A stretch of DNA of 64,000 bases from Pectobacterium aroidearum (lineage in GTDB: Bacteria > Pseudomonadota > Gammaproteobacteria > Enterobacterales > Enterobacteriaceae). The notes below the pieces were generated by a model. The model searched no databases. It saw nothing but the letters and a program-made list of their open reading frames with translations, and was not told where the DNA came from. Made by a program: the position numbers and the translations under genes. Below are positions 32,613-43,368 of this stretch, piece by piece (the stretch's first letter is position 1; each line of letters starts with the position of its first letter). The stretch lies in assembly GCF_041228105.1 (NCBI RefSeq), contig NZ_CP166097.1:744001-808000 (forward strand), read 5' to 3'.

Positions 32613-33533
32613 ATGACTGAGAAAGTTGCTGTATTGCTTGGTGGAACCTCTGCCGAACGTGAAGTGTCGTTACTTTCCGGTCAGGCGGTTTTGGCTGGTC
32701 TGAAAGAAGCAGGCATCAATGCGCACGCGGTTGATACCCGTGACGTCTCTGTGACGACGCTGAAGGAAGAAGGCTTTACCAAAATTTTTATCGCCTTGCA
32801 TGGTCGTGGTGGCGAAGATGGCACATTGCAGGGCGTGCTGGAATTCCTAGGGTTGCCTTATACCGGTAGCGGCGTCATGGCATCTGCACTTACGATGGAT
32901 AAGCTCCGCACCAAACAGGTGTGGCAAGCGGTGGGATTACCGGTATCACCTTACGTGGCGCTGGATCGCCGCCAGTATTCCGAGATGGCGGCAAACGCGT
33001 TGTTGGCGACGTTCACGCACCTCGGGTTGCCGCTGATCGTCAAGCCAAGCCGTGAAGGTTCCAGCGTTGGTATGAGCAAAGTGAATACGCTGAGCGAACT
33101 GCCTGCGGCACTGGAAGAAGCATTCCGTCATGATGACGATATTCTGGTCGAGAAATGGCTGAGTGGCCCTGAGTATACGGTTGCTATTCTGGGTGATGAG
33201 GTGTTGCCTTCTATTCGTATTCAGCCTGCGGGTACGTTTTACGATTATGAAGCGAAGTATTTATCGGATGATACGCAGTATTTCTGTCCGAGTGGTCTGT
33301 CGGACGAGAAAGAGCAGGAATTAGCGGGGCTGGCTATGGCAGCCTATCGTGCGGTGGGATGCAGCGGGTGGGGACGCGTTGATTTTATGCTGGATAGCGA
33401 CGGCGCCTTCTATCTGCTCGAAGTAAATACGTCTCCGGGAATGACGAGCCACAGCCTGGTTCCTATGGCAGCGCGTCAGCGTGGCTTGACGTTCTCGCAG
33501 CTGGTCGTGAAAATTTTGGAGCTCGCTGGCTGA
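32613..33533 (+). CDS. ddlB: D-alanine--D-alanine ligase B
   Basis: 306 aa from ATG 32613, equal to E. coli DdlB and preceded by TGAGGA; an upstream ATG at 32601 overlaps murC and is not preferred. ATP-grasp enzyme making D-Ala-D-Ala for MurF. Motifs: '[20 protein letters not shown]', '[20 protein letters not shown]', '[17 protein letters not shown]', '[20 protein letters not shown]', '[19 protein letters not shown]'. It carries Tyr of 'EAKY' rather than the Phe of vancomycin-resistant D-Lac ligases, as expected. Confidence 0.97.
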   Translation: MTEKVAVLLGGTSAEREVSLLSGQAVLAGLKEAGINAHAVDTRDVSVTTLKEEGFTKIFIALHGRGGEDGTLQGVLEFLGLPYTGSGVMASALTMDKLRTKQVWQAVGLPVSPYVALDRRQYSEMAANALLATFTHLGLPLIVKPSREGSSVGMSKVNTLSELPAALEEAFRHDDDILVEKWLSGPEYTVAILGDEVLPSIRIQPAGTFYDYEAKYLSDDTQYFCPSGLSDEKEQELAGLAMAAYRAVGCSGWGRVDFMLDSDGAFYLLEVNTSPGMTSHSLVPMAARQRGLTFSQLVVKILELAG

Positions 33534-33534
33534 T

Positions 33535-34359
33535 ATGTCGCAGGCAGCGCTGAATACACGCGGACGAGAGCCTGAAACGAAAGGAACACGTCGCAGTAAT
33601 GGAGGCCAATTGGCAGGGATGATTTTCCTGCTGATGGTGATAGGGACTATCGTCTGGGGAAGCTGGATGGTGGTGGGGTGGATGAAAGATGCCAGCCGTT
33701 TACCGCTCTCCCGCATGGCAGTAACAGGGGAAAGACAGTACACCACCAACGATGATATCCGGCAGGCTATTTTGTCGTTGGGGTCGCCGGGCACATTCAT
33801 GACACAAGATGTGAATGTGATCCAGCAGCAGATTGAGCGTTTGTCATGGATAAAGCAGGCCAGCGTGCGTAAGCAGTGGCCGGACGAATTAAAGATTCAT
33901 CTGGTTGAATATGTTCCGGTAGCACGTTGGAATGATCAGCTAATGGTTGATGCGGAAGGAAATTCGTTCAGTGTACCTGCCGAACGTATTGGTAATCGCA
34001 AGATGCCGTTGCTGTACGGCCCGGAAGGCAGTGAGACCGAAGTGCTGGAAGGCTATCGCACAATGAGTCAGACGCTAGCCGCCGGGAAGTTTACGTTAAA
34101 GACGGTTGCGATGAGTGCGCGGCATTCGTGGCAACTGGGATTAGATGATGATACTCGCCTTGAATTGGGGCGAGACGATAGAGCCAAACGTCTGCAACGC
34201 TTTATCGAGCTTTATCCGCTGTTACAGCGGCAGGCTCAGAGCGAAAACAAACGTATCAGCCATGTGGACTTGCGGTATGACAGCGGGGCTGCAATTGGTT
34301 GGGCTCCAGCCTTGCTTGATCAGCAAAATGTTGATCGGCAACGAGTTGGTCAGCAATAA
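33535..34359 (+). CDS. ftsQ: Cell division protein FtsQ, C-terminally shortened by an in-frame stop
   Basis: 274 aa. Bitopic protein: N-terminal cytoplasmic tail, membrane helix '[20 protein letters not shown]', periplasmic POTRA domain ('[20 protein letters not shown]') and beta-domain to '[16 protein letters not shown]'. Scaffold of FtsQLB. The TAA at 34357-34359 is followed in the same frame by 18 sense codons (ending 'QKQAQAKQQ') and a TGA at 34414-34416 overlapping the ftsA ATG. Those extra residues match the C-terminus of E. coli FtsQ ('QQQNQAQAEQQ'), so a nonsense change or repeat expansion seems to have shortened the gene. Core domains are intact. Confidence 0.94.
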   Translation: MSQAALNTRGREPETKGTRRSNGGQLAGMIFLLMVIGTIVWGSWMVVGWMKDASRLPLSRMAVTGERQYTTNDDIRQAILSLGSPGTFMTQDVNVIQQQIERLSWIKQASVRKQWPDELKIHLVEYVPVARWNDQLMVDAEGNSFSVPAERIGNRKMPLLYGPEGSETEVLEGYRTMSQTLAAGKFTLKTVAMSARHSWQLGLDDDTRLELGRDDRAKRLQRFIELYPLLQRQAQSENKRISHVDLRYDSGAAIGWAPALLDQQNVDRQRVGQQ

Positions 34360-34377
34360 GACATTGATCAGCAACAG
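34315..34377 (+). repeat. Four degenerate 15-bp repeats at the 3' end of ftsQ
   Basis: Units 34315-34329, 34330-34344, 34345-34359 and 34363-34377 share the core (T)T-G(A/G)TC(A/G)GCAA and encode D/G-Q/R-Q triplets. The third unit ends in the TAA that stops ftsQ; three extra bases (GAC) follow before the fourth unit. Confidence 0.8.
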
Positions 34378-34412
34378 AACAGTAACCAGAAACAGGCACA
34401 GGCTAAACAACA

Positions 34413-35669
34413 ATGATCAAGTCGACGGACAGAAAACTGGTAGTTGGGCTGGAAATCGGTACAGCAAAAGTGGCTGCGCTGGTAGGGGAAGTTCTGCCCG
34501 ATGGCATGGTCAATATTATTGGCGTAGGCAGTTGCCCGTCACGCGGTATGGATAAAGGCGGCGTAAACGATCTGGAGTCGGTCGTTAAATGTGTTCAGCG
34601 CGCTATTGATCAGGCTGAGTTGATGGCAGACTGCCAGATCTCTTCCGTGTATCTGGCGCTATCGGGAAAACACATCAGTTGCCAGAATGAAATAGGGATG
34701 GTGCCTATTTCAGAAGAAGAGGTCACGCAGGACGACGTGGAAAGCGTGGTGCATACCGCTAAATCCGTGCGCGTGCGCGATGAACATCGTGTTCTCCATG
34801 TGATTCCACAGGAGTATGCGATCGATTATCAGGAAGGGATTAAGAACCCGGTTGGCTTATCCGGCGTGCGCATGCAGGCGAAAGTCCACCTGATAACCTG
34901 CCATAACGATATGGCGAAGAATATTGTTAAAGCCGTTGAACGCTGCGGTTTAAAAGTCGACCAGCTGATTTTCGCGGGTCTGGCTTCCAGTTATGCGGTT
35001 CTGACAGAAGACGAACGTGAGCTGGGTGTGTGCGTAGTGGATATCGGTGGCGGTACAATGGATATCGCGGTCTACACCGGCGGCGCATTGCGACACACTA
35101 AAGTGATTCCGTATGCGGGCAATGTGGTTACTAGCGATATTGCCTACGCGTTTGGTACGCCGCCGACGGACGCCGAAGCGATCAAAGTGCGCCACGGTTG
35201 CGCATTAGGCGCGATCGTTGGCAAAGATGAGAATGTGGAGGTCCCGAGCGTTGGAGGACGTCCACCCCGCAGTCTGCAAAGACAGACACTGGCGGAAGTC
35301 ATTGAACCACGTTACACCGAACTTTTGAATTTGGTGAACGATGAACTTTTACAGTTGCAGGAGCAGTTGCGTCAACAAGGCGTGAAACATCATCTGGCGG
35401 CAGGGATTGTGCTGACGGGCGGTGCCGCGCAAATAGACGGTCTGGCGGCCTGTGCGCAGCGTGTGTTCCATACACAGGTGCGTATTGGACAACCAATGAA
35501 TATAACAGGGCTGACGGATTATGCCCAAGAGCCTTATTACTCAACGGCGGTTGGGTTGCTGCATTACGGAAAAGAATCTCATCTGGGCGGTGAGCATGAA
35601 GTCGAAAAACGAGCCTCAGTGAGCAACTGGTTCAAACGAATCAACAGCTGGTTGAGGAAAGAATTTTAA
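34413..35669 (+). CDS. ftsA: Cell division protein FtsA
   Basis: 418 aa, actin-like ATPase that tethers FtsZ to the membrane. Phosphate loop 'VVGLEIGTAKVAALVGEVLP', 1C domain ('SVYLALSGKHISCQNEIG'), nucleotide site 'CVVDIGGGTMDIAVYTGG' and 'GIVLTGGAAQIDGL', and a C-terminal amphipathic membrane-targeting helix 'NWFKRINSWLRKEF'. No good Shine-Dalgarno precedes the ATG (an AGG at 34400 is 11 nt away). In E. coli the ATGA overlap with ftsQ gives coupling; here the ftsQ stop is 53 nt upstream. Confidence 0.97.
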   Translation: MIKSTDRKLVVGLEIGTAKVAALVGEVLPDGMVNIIGVGSCPSRGMDKGGVNDLESVVKCVQRAIDQAELMADCQISSVYLALSGKHISCQNEIGMVPISEEEVTQDDVESVVHTAKSVRVRDEHRVLHVIPQEYAIDYQEGIKNPVGLSGVRMQAKVHLITCHNDMAKNIVKAVERCGLKVDQLIFAGLASSYAVLTEDERELGVCVVDIGGGTMDIAVYTGGALRHTKVIPYAGNVVTSDIAYAFGTPPTDAEAIKVRHGCALGAIVGKDENVEVPSVGGRPPRSLQRQTLAEVIEPRYTELLNLVNDELLQLQEQLRQQGVKHHLAAGIVLTGGAAQIDGLAACAQRVFHTQVRIGQPMNITGLTDYAQEPYYSTAVGLLHYGKESHLGGEHEVEKRASVSNWFKRINSWLRKEF

Positions 35670-35737
35670 TTTTATCAAAGAGATCACCTGGCACAGTTTT
35701 ATGATCTCGCAGTTACAGGCACAAACGGAGAGAAATT

Positions 35738-36889
35738 ATGTTTGAACCAATGGAATTAACCAACGACGCGGTGATTAAAGTCATCGGCGTCGGTGGCGGC
35801 GGTGGTAATGCCGTCGAACACATGGTGCGTGAGCGCATCGAAGGCGTTGAATTCTTCGCGGTCAACACGGATGCGCAGGCATTACGTAAAACGGCTGTTG
35901 GCCAGACGATTCAGATCGGTAGCGGCATTACTAAAGGTCTGGGCGCGGGTGCTAACCCGGAAGTCGGCCGTAATTCGGCTGAAGAAGATCGCGAAGCGCT
36001 GCGTTCAGCACTGGAAGGTGCGGACATGGTGTTTATCGCCGCAGGTATGGGTGGTGGTACAGGCACCGGTGCTGCACCAGTTGTAGCCGAAGTCGCAAAA
36101 GACCTGGGTATCCTGACCGTCGCTGTGGTGACCAAGCCTTTCAACTTTGAAGGCAAAAAGCGTATGGCGTTTGCGGAGCAGGGTATCGCCGAGCTGTCTA
36201 AGCACGTCGACTCGCTGATCACCATTCCAAACGACAAATTGCTGAAAGTGCTCGGACGCGGTATTTCCCTGCTGGATGCATTTGGCGCGGCAAACGATGT
36301 GTTGAAAGGTGCGGTGCAAGGTATTGCCGAACTGATCACACGTCCGGGCCTGATGAACGTCGACTTTGCAGACGTGCGCACTGTGATGTCCGAAATGGGT
36401 TATGCCATGATGGGTTCCGGCGTTGCGCGCGGTGAAGACCGTGCAGAAGAAGCCGCTGAAATGGCAATCTCCAGCCCACTGCTGGAAGATATCGATCTGT
36501 CCGGTGCGCGCGGCGTGTTGGTCAACATCACGGCGGGCTTTGACCTGCGTCTGGATGAGTTCGAGACGGTAGGTAACACCATCCGTGCATTCGCGTCCGA
36601 CAATGCGACAGTCGTAATCGGTACGTCGCTTGATCCGGAAATGAATGATGAACTGCGTGTAACGGTCGTTGCAACGGGTATCGGCATGGACAAACGTCCT
36701 GAGATTACGCTGGTGACGAACAAGCAGGCCAGCCAGCCTGTGATGGATCATCGCTATCAGCAGCACGGTATGACGCCACTGGCGCAAGAAAAACCAGCTG
36801 CCAAGGTGGTTAACGACCAAAATCCGCAGACGAATAAAGAGCCAGACTATCTGGATATCCCGGCGTTTCTGCGTAAGCAGGCAGACTAA
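35738..36889 (+). CDS. ftsZ: Cell division GTPase FtsZ
   Basis: 383 aa, same length as E. coli FtsZ. Tubulin-like GTPase forming the Z ring. N-terminal '[16 protein letters not shown]', tubulin signature '[19 protein letters not shown]', T7 loop '[11 protein letters not shown]', linker rich in Pro/Gln/Asn, and the conserved C-terminal tail '[16 protein letters not shown]' that binds FtsA and ZipA. A strong site (GGAGAGAAATT) precedes ATG. The leader contains GAGATCA/TGATCTC (35680-35686 with 35702-35708). ftsZ promoters are probably inside ftsQ and ftsA as in E. coli. Confidence 0.98.
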   Translation: MFEPMELTNDAVIKVIGVGGGGGNAVEHMVRERIEGVEFFAVNTDAQALRKTAVGQTIQIGSGITKGLGAGANPEVGRNSAEEDREALRSALEGADMVFIAAGMGGGTGTGAAPVVAEVAKDLGILTVAVVTKPFNFEGKKRMAFAEQGIAELSKHVDSLITIPNDKLLKVLGRGISLLDAFGAANDVLKGAVQGIAELITRPGLMNVDFADVRTVMSEMGYAMMGSGVARGEDRAEEAAEMAISSPLLEDIDLSGARGVLVNITAGFDLRLDEFETVGNTIRAFASDNATVVIGTSLDPEMNDELRVTVVATGIGMDKRPEITLVTNKQASQPVMDHRYQQHGMTPLAQEKPAAKVVNDQNPQTNKEPDYLDIPAFLRKQAD

Positions 36890-36952
36890 TTTGCTGCCAG
36901 ATAACGTTGGAATCTCCGCTCTTTGTGCTAAACTGTGCCACCGAGCCTGGTG

Positions 36953-36958
36953 TATACT
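36953..36958 (+). promoter_or_regulatory. lpxC promoter -10 element
   Basis: TATACT at 36953-36958 with preceding GGTG, 36 bp before the lpxC ATG; the same motif marks the E. coli lpxC promoter. The -35 is weak. Confidence 0.6.
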
Positions 36959-36960
36959 AG

Positions 36961-37911
<951 letters not shown>

Positions 37912-37923
37912 CGCTTAACGTCG

Positions 37924-38451
37924 TTACTTCTTATTACGACTGGTTTTACTGGTACTCTCTCCGGCCAGTGAAGCCAGTCGTTCTAATATCTTTCCGAGTT
38001 TTTCCGGGCTATTTCCTGCCAACGTCCTCAATGTCTCCGCACTTTGTTCGCTCAACTGACGCAGCGGTTTATCATCGGTATTTTCCGGCGCTGAAATGTC
38101 ACTATTTTTCACGATTTCATGCCCTTTTGCGGCAAGCGTTGGATTAATCCTGATGTCGATTGAAGCCAATGATGGTAGTATTTGTGCGCGTAATGCAGAG
38201 AGCAGCGCAGGTTGTTCGTAACGTAACCGCATCAGCCAACTGGCGTTAGCGGTTTCCAGTATCAGTAAACCTTGCCGGTAATTAGCGACGCGGCACCATG
38301 GGTGCAACGGTGCAGGCAGTAATCCGCGCACGGCACGGTTAAGTTTTAATAAGGCGATAGCGCGCTGTTGCACATCTTGTAGCGGGCCTTTACCCGACTT
38401 AGATGCGCTATCAAACAGAAATTCCAGTGATTGTGGGCGGCTATCACGCAT
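37924..38451 (-). CDS. DciA-like (DUF721) protein
   Basis: 175 aa from ATG 38451, with GGAG 8 nt upstream. An upstream start at 38592 would overlap secM and has no support. The N-terminal ~100 residues fit DUF721/DciA ('QQRAIALLKLNRAVRGLLPA', 'PWCRVANYRQGLLILETANA', 'SWLMRLRYEQPALLSALRAQ'), a KH-like fold. DciA is the ancestral loader of the replicative helicase DnaB; in E. coli that role belongs to DnaC. Residues beyond 110 are a low-complexity, charged tail ('EILERLASLAGESTSKTSRNKK'-like). It shares a 26-bp start-to-start gap with secM, so promoters of both genes lie within the opposite coding regions. Function here is inferred. Confidence 0.7.
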   Translation of the reverse strand: MRDSRPQSLEFLFDSASKSGKGPLQDVQQRAIALLKLNRAVRGLLPAPLHPWCRVANYRQGLLILETANASWLMRLRYEQPALLSALRAQILPSLASIDIRINPTLAAKGHEIVKNSDISAPENTDDKPLRQLSEQSAETLRTLAGNSPEKLGKILERLASLAGESTSKTSRNKK

Positions 38452-38477
38452 AGACCTGGCTCCGGTGGATGTTACTC

Positions 38478-38993
38478 GTGATTGGTATTCTAAATCGTTG
38501 GCGACAATTTGGCAGACGTTATTTCTGGCCGCATCTCTTATTAGGGATGGTCGCGGCGAGTCTTGGTCTGCCGACAAGCCTGAACGACTCACAGGACATC
38601 ACTTCACTCCCCAATTCAAGCTCCAGCGTTAGTCGCCAGAATAACGTATCGCTGAGCCTTACCGATCTAGTCGCACTGAAAGAAGCGCATCGACGCTCAT
38701 CCTACAGCGTAGATTATTGGCATCAGCATGCGATCCGTACGGTAATTCGCCACCTTTCTTTTGCCTTGACGACGCCACAAACGGTCAATGCCCAGCAGGC
38801 TGACGAACTAGAACCTCATTCTCTGGTTTTGTTGGATACGTTAAATGCGTTGCTGACGCAGGATTCCCAGTATCCCCTTGTGATCTCCCCCCATGCTGGG
38901 CGAGTCATTTTTTATCCCCAAGCTCATCATCAAGTCGGCATCTGGCTTGCTCAAATCCGCGGCATCCGCGCAGGGCCTTCTCTTCTCAGTTGA
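38478..38993 (+). CDS. secM: Secretion monitor SecM
   Basis: 171 aa from GTG 38478, aligned with the GTG start of E. coli SecM ('GILTRWRQFG' versus 'GILNRWRQFGRRYFWPHL' here); ATG 38469 is an alternative. Signal sequence 'LLLGMVAASLGLP', a conserved middle ('NYSVDYWHQHAIRTVIRHLS' in E. coli, 'YSVDYWHQHAIRTVIRHLSF' here), and the C-terminal arrest peptide 'WLAQIRGIRAGP' 4 residues from the end. The E. coli motif is F-x4-W-I-x4-GIRAGP; here the Phe position is His and the Ile after Trp is Leu. Stalling at the Pro exposes the secA start. Directly upstream of secA. Confidence 0.9.
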   Translation: MIGILNRWRQFGRRYFWPHLLLGMVAASLGLPTSLNDSQDITSLPNSSSSVSRQNNVSLSLTDLVALKEAHRRSSYSVDYWHQHAIRTVIRHLSFALTTPQTVNAQQADELEPHSLVLLDTLNALLTQDSQYPLVISPHAGRVIFYPQAHHQVGIWLAQIRGIRAGPSLLS

Positions 38994-39106
38994 ACGTGTA
39001 ATGGATAATTAGCTGAAGAAATTTCTCCCGTTTTTCACTGAGTTTCTCAGATTTTCGATGTTGTGTTGCCACTGGATACGTGGCACTTGTGAGATTAAAA
39101 ATTATT

Positions 39107-41809
39107 ATGGTCATGAATATCCTAACCAAAATTTTTGGTAGCCGTAACGATCGTACGCTGCGCCGTATGCGTAAAAATGTTGACGTCATCAATCGCTTAG
39201 AACCTGAAATGGAAAAGCTGTCGGATGAGGAACTGCAAGCGAAAACGCTGGAGTTTCGTGTTCGTCTGGAAAAAGGTGAGTCGCTGGAGAACCTGCTGCC
39301 GGAAGCCTTCGCTGTCGTACGTGAATCCAGTAAGCGTGTATTTGGCATGCGCCACTTCGATGTGCAGCTTATCGGCGGTATGGTACTGAACGAGCGTTGC
39401 ATTGCGGAGATGCGTACTGGTGAAGGTAAAACGTTGACGGCAACGCTGCCTGCCTACCTGAATGCGCTGACTGGCCGCGGCGTACACGTGGTTACCGTGA
39501 ACGACTATCTGGCACAGCGTGATGCCGAAAATAACCGTCCATTGTTTGAATTCCTTGGCCTGAGCGTTGGTATCAACCTGCCGGGAATGCCTGCGCCGGC
39601 GAAGCGCGAAGCCTATGCTGCTGATATCACCTACGGTACCAATAACGAATACGGTTTTGACTACCTGCGTGACAACATGGCATTCAGCCCGGAAGAACGC
39701 GTGCAGCGTAAATTGTACTACGCGCTGGTGGATGAGGTTGACTCCATCCTGATCGATGAAGCACGTACGCCGCTGATTATTTCCGGCCCGGCTGAAGATA
39801 GCTCCGAGCTGTATATCAGCGTTAACAAAATTATCCCTCACCTGATCCGTCAGGAGAAAGAAGATTCGGATACCTTCCACGGCGAAGGCCACTTCTCTGT
39901 TGATGAAAAAGCGCGTCAGGTTAACCTCACCGAGCGTGGCCTGGTTCTGGTCGAAGAATTGCTGGTGAAAGAAGGCATTATGGAAGAAGGGGAATCACTG
40001 TATTCCCCAACGAACATCATGCTGATGCACCATGTGACCGCCGCGTTGCGTGCGCATGTGTTGTTTACCCGCGATGTTGATTACATTGTGAAAGACGGTG
40101 AAGTGATCATCGTTGACGAACACACGGGCCGTACTATGCAGGGGCGTCGCTGGTCCGATGGTCTGCATCAGGCGGTGGAAGCAAAAGAGAAGGTAACGAT
40201 TCAGAATGAAAACCAGACGCTGGCTTCCATTACCTTCCAGAACTACTTCCGCCTGTATGAAAAACTGGCGGGGATGACCGGTACGGCAGATACTGAAGCG
40301 TTCGAATTCAGCTCTATCTACAAGCTGGATACCATTGTGGTGCCGACCAACCGTCCGATGATTCGTAAAGACTTGCCTGATCTGGTCTACATGACTGAGC
40401 AGGAAAAAATCGATGCCATCATTGAAGATATCAAAGAGCGTTCAGTAAAAGGTCAGCCGATTCTGGTTGGTACAATCTCCATCGAGAAATCCGAAGTGGT
40501 TTCTCATGCGCTGGAAAAAGCGGGCATCAAACATAATGTGTTGAATGCCAAATTCCACGCCATGGAAGCTGATATTGTTGCTCAGGCGGGTCAGGCTGGT
40601 GCGGTGACCATCGCGACCAACATGGCCGGTCGTGGTACGGATATCGTCCTGGGGGGGAGCTGGCAGGCGGAAGTGGCGCTTCTGGAAAACCCGAATGATG
40701 AGCAAATTGCAGAAATCAAAGCGGCCTGGAAAGTTCGTCATGATGCTGTTCTGGCGGCGGGTGGTTTACACATTATTGGTACAGAGCGCCATGAGTCTCG
40801 CCGTATCGATAACCAGCTGCGTGGCCGTTCCGGTCGTCAGGGGGATGCGGGTTCATCACGCTTCTATCTGTCGATGGAAGATGCGTTGATGCGTATTTTC
40901 GCCTCCGATCGTGTTTCCAATATGATGCGTAAACTGGGCATGAAGCCGGGTGAAGCCATTGAGCACCCGTGGGTCACCAAGGCAATTGCTAACGCCCAGC
41001 GCAAAGTGGAAAGCCGCAACTTTGATATTCGTAAGCAATTGCTGGAATACGATGATGTGGCGAACGACCAGCGTCGTGCGATCTATACACAGCGTAACGA
41101 ACTGCTGGATGTATCTGATATCAGTGAAACCATCACCAGCATTCGTGAAGATGTATTCAAAGCGACTATCGACAGCTATATTCCACCGGAATCACTGGAA
41201 GAAATGTGGGATACGGAAGGCTTGGAACAACGCCTGAAGAACGACTTCGATCTGGATATGCCTATCAAGGCGTGGCTGGATAAAGAGCCTGAACTGCACG
41301 AAGAAACGCTGCGTGAGCGTATTTTCCAGCAGGCGCTTGAGGTTTATCATCGCAAAGAAGAAGTGGTCGGCAGCGAAGTCATGCGCAACTTCGAAAAAGG
41401 CGTCATGTTGCAGACGCTGGATTCTTTGTGGAAAGAGCATCTGGCCGCAATGGATTATCTGCGTCAGGGCATCCATCTGCGTGGCTATGCACAGAAAGAT
41501 CCGAAGCAGGAATATAAGCGTGAGTCGTTCTCTATGTTTGCTGCGATGTTGGAATCACTGAAATATGAAGTGATCAGCACGCTGAGCAAAGTCCAGGTGA
41601 GAATGCCGGAAGAGATCGAAGCACTGGAGCAGCAGCGCCGTGAAGAAGCCGAACGTTTGGCACGGCAACAGCAGTTGAGCCATCAGGAAGAAGATAGCCT
41701 GAACACCGGTTCACCGGCGCAGGCAGATCGTAAAATTGGACGTAACGATCCTTGTCCATGTGGTTCAGGCAAGAAATATAAGCAGTGCCACGGCCGTTTA
41801 CAGAAATAA
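39107..41809 (+). CDS. secA: Protein translocase ATPase SecA
   Basis: 900 aa from ATG 39107, aligning '[20 protein letters not shown]' with the E. coli start; ATG 39113 is a second option. The motor of Sec-dependent protein export. DEAD-like Walker A '[20 protein letters not shown]', Walker B '[19 protein letters not shown]', second half '[15 protein letters not shown]' and '[20 protein letters not shown]', and a C-terminal zinc domain '[14 protein letters not shown]' that binds SecB and phospholipid. SecM-dependent regulation is expected: the weak ribosome site here is a GAG in 'GTGAGATT', as suits a start that opens on stalling. Confidence 0.97.
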   Translation: MVMNILTKIFGSRNDRTLRRMRKNVDVINRLEPEMEKLSDEELQAKTLEFRVRLEKGESLENLLPEAFAVVRESSKRVFGMRHFDVQLIGGMVLNERCIAEMRTGEGKTLTATLPAYLNALTGRGVHVVTVNDYLAQRDAENNRPLFEFLGLSVGINLPGMPAPAKREAYAADITYGTNNEYGFDYLRDNMAFSPEERVQRKLYYALVDEVDSILIDEARTPLIISGPAEDSSELYISVNKIIPHLIRQEKEDSDTFHGEGHFSVDEKARQVNLTERGLVLVEELLVKEGIMEEGESLYSPTNIMLMHHVTAALRAHVLFTRDVDYIVKDGEVIIVDEHTGRTMQGRRWSDGLHQAVEAKEKVTIQNENQTLASITFQNYFRLYEKLAGMTGTADTEAFEFSSIYKLDTIVVPTNRPMIRKDLPDLVYMTEQEKIDAIIEDIKERSVKGQPILVGTISIEKSEVVSHALEKAGIKHNVLNAKFHAMEADIVAQAGQAGAVTIATNMAGRGTDIVLGGSWQAEVALLENPNDEQIAEIKAAWKVRHDAVLAAGGLHIIGTERHESRRIDNQLRGRSGRQGDAGSSRFYLSMEDALMRIFASDRVSNMMRKLGMKPGEAIEHPWVTKAIANAQRKVESRNFDIRKQLLEYDDVANDQRRAIYTQRNELLDVSDISETITSIREDVFKATIDSYIPPESLEEMWDTEGLEQRLKNDFDLDMPIKAWLDKEPELHEETLRERIFQQALEVYHRKEEVVGSEVMRNFEKGVMLQTLDSLWKEHLAAMDYLRQGIHLRGYAQKDPKQEYKRESFSMFAAMLESLKYEVISTLSKVQVRMPEEIEALEQQRREEAERLARQQQLSHQEEDSLNTGSPAQADRKIGRNDPCPCGSGKKYKQCHGRLQK

Positions 41810-41852
41810 TTGGCCGCTGAAATCAGCGAATAAAATGTCATAAGTGCAAAGG

Positions 41853-41879
41853 AAAGGCGGTCATTGACCGCCTTTTACT
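41853..41879 (+). terminator. secM-secA terminator
   Basis: Perfect 10-bp stem AAAGGCGGTC (41853-41862)/GACCGCCTTT (41866-41875), 3-nt loop, T tract overlapping the stem end. mutT starts 26 bp later. Confidence 0.82.
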
Positions 41880-41904
41880 TGATAAGAACCTGATAGGAAG
41901 TGTC

Positions 41905-42300
41905 ATGACGCAAAAACAGTTATCCGTCGCGGTAGGCATCATCCGCAATGCTGAACAGCAATATTTCATTGCTCGTCGCCCTGATGGCGTTCATATGGCA
42001 GGGATGTGGGAGTTTCCCGGTGGGAAAATTGAAGAGGGGGAAACGCCAGAACAAGCGTTGATTCGTGAACTGCGTGAAGAAACGGGCATCGATGCTAGCG
42101 CACCGCAGTCGCTAAACAACAAAACGTTTTCTACGCCGGAAAGAATTATTACGCTTCATTTCTTCCTGGTTGAAATGTGGCAGGGTGAACCCTATGGTCG
42201 GGAAGGTCAGGAATCTCGCTGGGTGAGCGTAGAAGAATTACGTGAGGAAGAATTTCCGCCAGCGAATGCGGAGATGATCCGCTGGCTGAAATCGCTTTAA
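41905..42300 (+). CDS. mutT: 8-oxo-dGTP diphosphatase MutT
   Basis: 131 aa Nudix hydrolase that removes 8-oxo-dGTP from the nucleotide pool. Full Nudix box at about residues 37-60: 'GGKIEEGETPEQALIREL' followed by 'REETGI'. The N-terminal strand 'LSVAVGIIRNAEQQYFIARR' and C-terminal 'SRWVSVEELREEEFPPANAE' match E. coli MutT. GGAAG site precedes the ATG. Convergent with yacG. Confidence 0.95.
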   Translation: MTQKQLSVAVGIIRNAEQQYFIARRPDGVHMAGMWEFPGGKIEEGETPEQALIRELREETGIDASAPQSLNNKTFSTPERIITLHFFLVEMWQGEPYGREGQESRWVSVEELREEEFPPANAEMIRWLKSL

Positions 42301-42364
42301 TCTAGCCTTACTTTTTCCTGTCTGAAAATCCCTGCCTGAAAACGATAGTGGCGAAACGTGGTTG

Positions 42365-42559
42365 TTACCGCGTTTCGCTCCAGTCTTCACTATCAGACAC
42401 CATATCATCACTTGGAATACGCTTTTCCTCATCAGCCCATTCACCTAAATCGATGAGCTGACAACGCTTGCTGCAAAATGGGCGATAGATGCTGGTTTCA
42501 TCCCAGACGACCGCCTGCTTGCAGGTTGGGCACTTCACCGTCGTAATCTCTGTTGTCAT
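42365..42559 (-). CDS. yacG: DNA gyrase inhibitor YacG
   Basis: 64 aa zinc protein. Four cysteine ligands in '[12 protein letters not shown]' and '[20 protein letters not shown]'. In E. coli YacG binds GyrB and inhibits gyrase. The tail is acidic. Third gene of coaE-zapD-yacG. Its last codons overlap a palindrome GCGAAACG/CGTTTCGC (about 42349-42376) shared with mutT that may serve as a bidirectional terminator. Confidence 0.92.
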   Translation of the reverse strand: MTTEITTVKCPTCKQAVVWDETSIYRPFCSKRCQLIDLGEWADEEKRIPSDDMVSDSEDWSETR

Positions 42560-42615
42560 AAAATTCTTTTCACTCTATTTGGTGCTTAACTCGTTTTCGT
42601 TTATCTGAGCTAAGT

Positions 42616-43368
42616 CTAGCAGCAGGCCAGTTCAAACGTTAAACGAGGCGGAATATGGCCATTTTCGCTATCTAATGGCAGGAAACGGATGGCGTAACGT
42701 GTTTTATGGCCGGATATCTGTGGGTAGAGCTGGTGGGCCTGTTCAAGACGGAGGCGCAGCAGATCGGCATCGGAGGCATTGTCCTGAAAGAACCCGTTCA
42801 GGCTGATCTGCGGGCGGAATATACCAGAGTGGCGGATCAGTTCCAGGATCATATCCAGCGCTTGTTTGAGCGGAGACAGAGAGCTAAGCCAGCCAGAAAC
42901 CAGTTTCTCACGGAGTTCCTGAGGCTGGTGCAGCCAACTATGTAGCGTTGGTAAATCGAAACTGCAACACCCGCCGGGAATGCCGAGCCGCTGCCGCACC
43001 ATGCCAATTAGGCGATCTTCCCGTAAGAACTGCCCCATCCGCGGTGCCGCCATCAGCGTGCTGGCCAGATCTTTCAATTGGCGCCTTAACGTATGGATGC
43101 GTTCCATGTCTACGCCGGGCACATCGCTCCACTGCAGTAGCTTTTGCTGTTGTCGCTCCAGCTCTTTCAGCAGTTCAGTACGCACATCTCCACGTTCCAG
43201 CACATCAAGCAACTCGGCGATAGCACGAAAAAATGTCAGTGCGCTTCCCATATCGGTCAGGGAGTGGTTTTGATGCAACTGCTGTAATAATGATTCGATA
43301 CGCAACCAGGTACGTGTTTTTTCGTTCAGCGGGTATTCGAATAAAATGGTTGAGGGGGCGTCACTCAT
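42616..43368 (-). CDS. zapD: Cell division protein ZapD
   Basis: 250 aa cytoplasmic protein that cross-links FtsZ filaments. Conserved segments: '[20 protein letters not shown]', '[20 protein letters not shown]', '[17 protein letters not shown]', '[20 protein letters not shown]'. Overlaps the end of coaE by 8 nt, indicating one mRNA. E. coli ZapD is 247 aa. Confidence 0.94.
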   Translation of the reverse strand: MSDAPSTILFEYPLNEKTRTWLRIESLLQQLHQNHSLTDMGSALTFFRAIAELLDVLERGDVRTELLKELERQQQKLLQWSDVPGVDMERIHTLRRQLKDLASTLMAAPRMGQFLREDRLIGMVRQRLGIPGGCCSFDLPTLHSWLHQPQELREKLVSGWLSSLSPLKQALDMILELIRHSGIFRPQISLNGFFQDNASDADLLRLRLEQAHQLYPQISGHKTRYAIRFLPLDSENGHIPPRLTFELACC

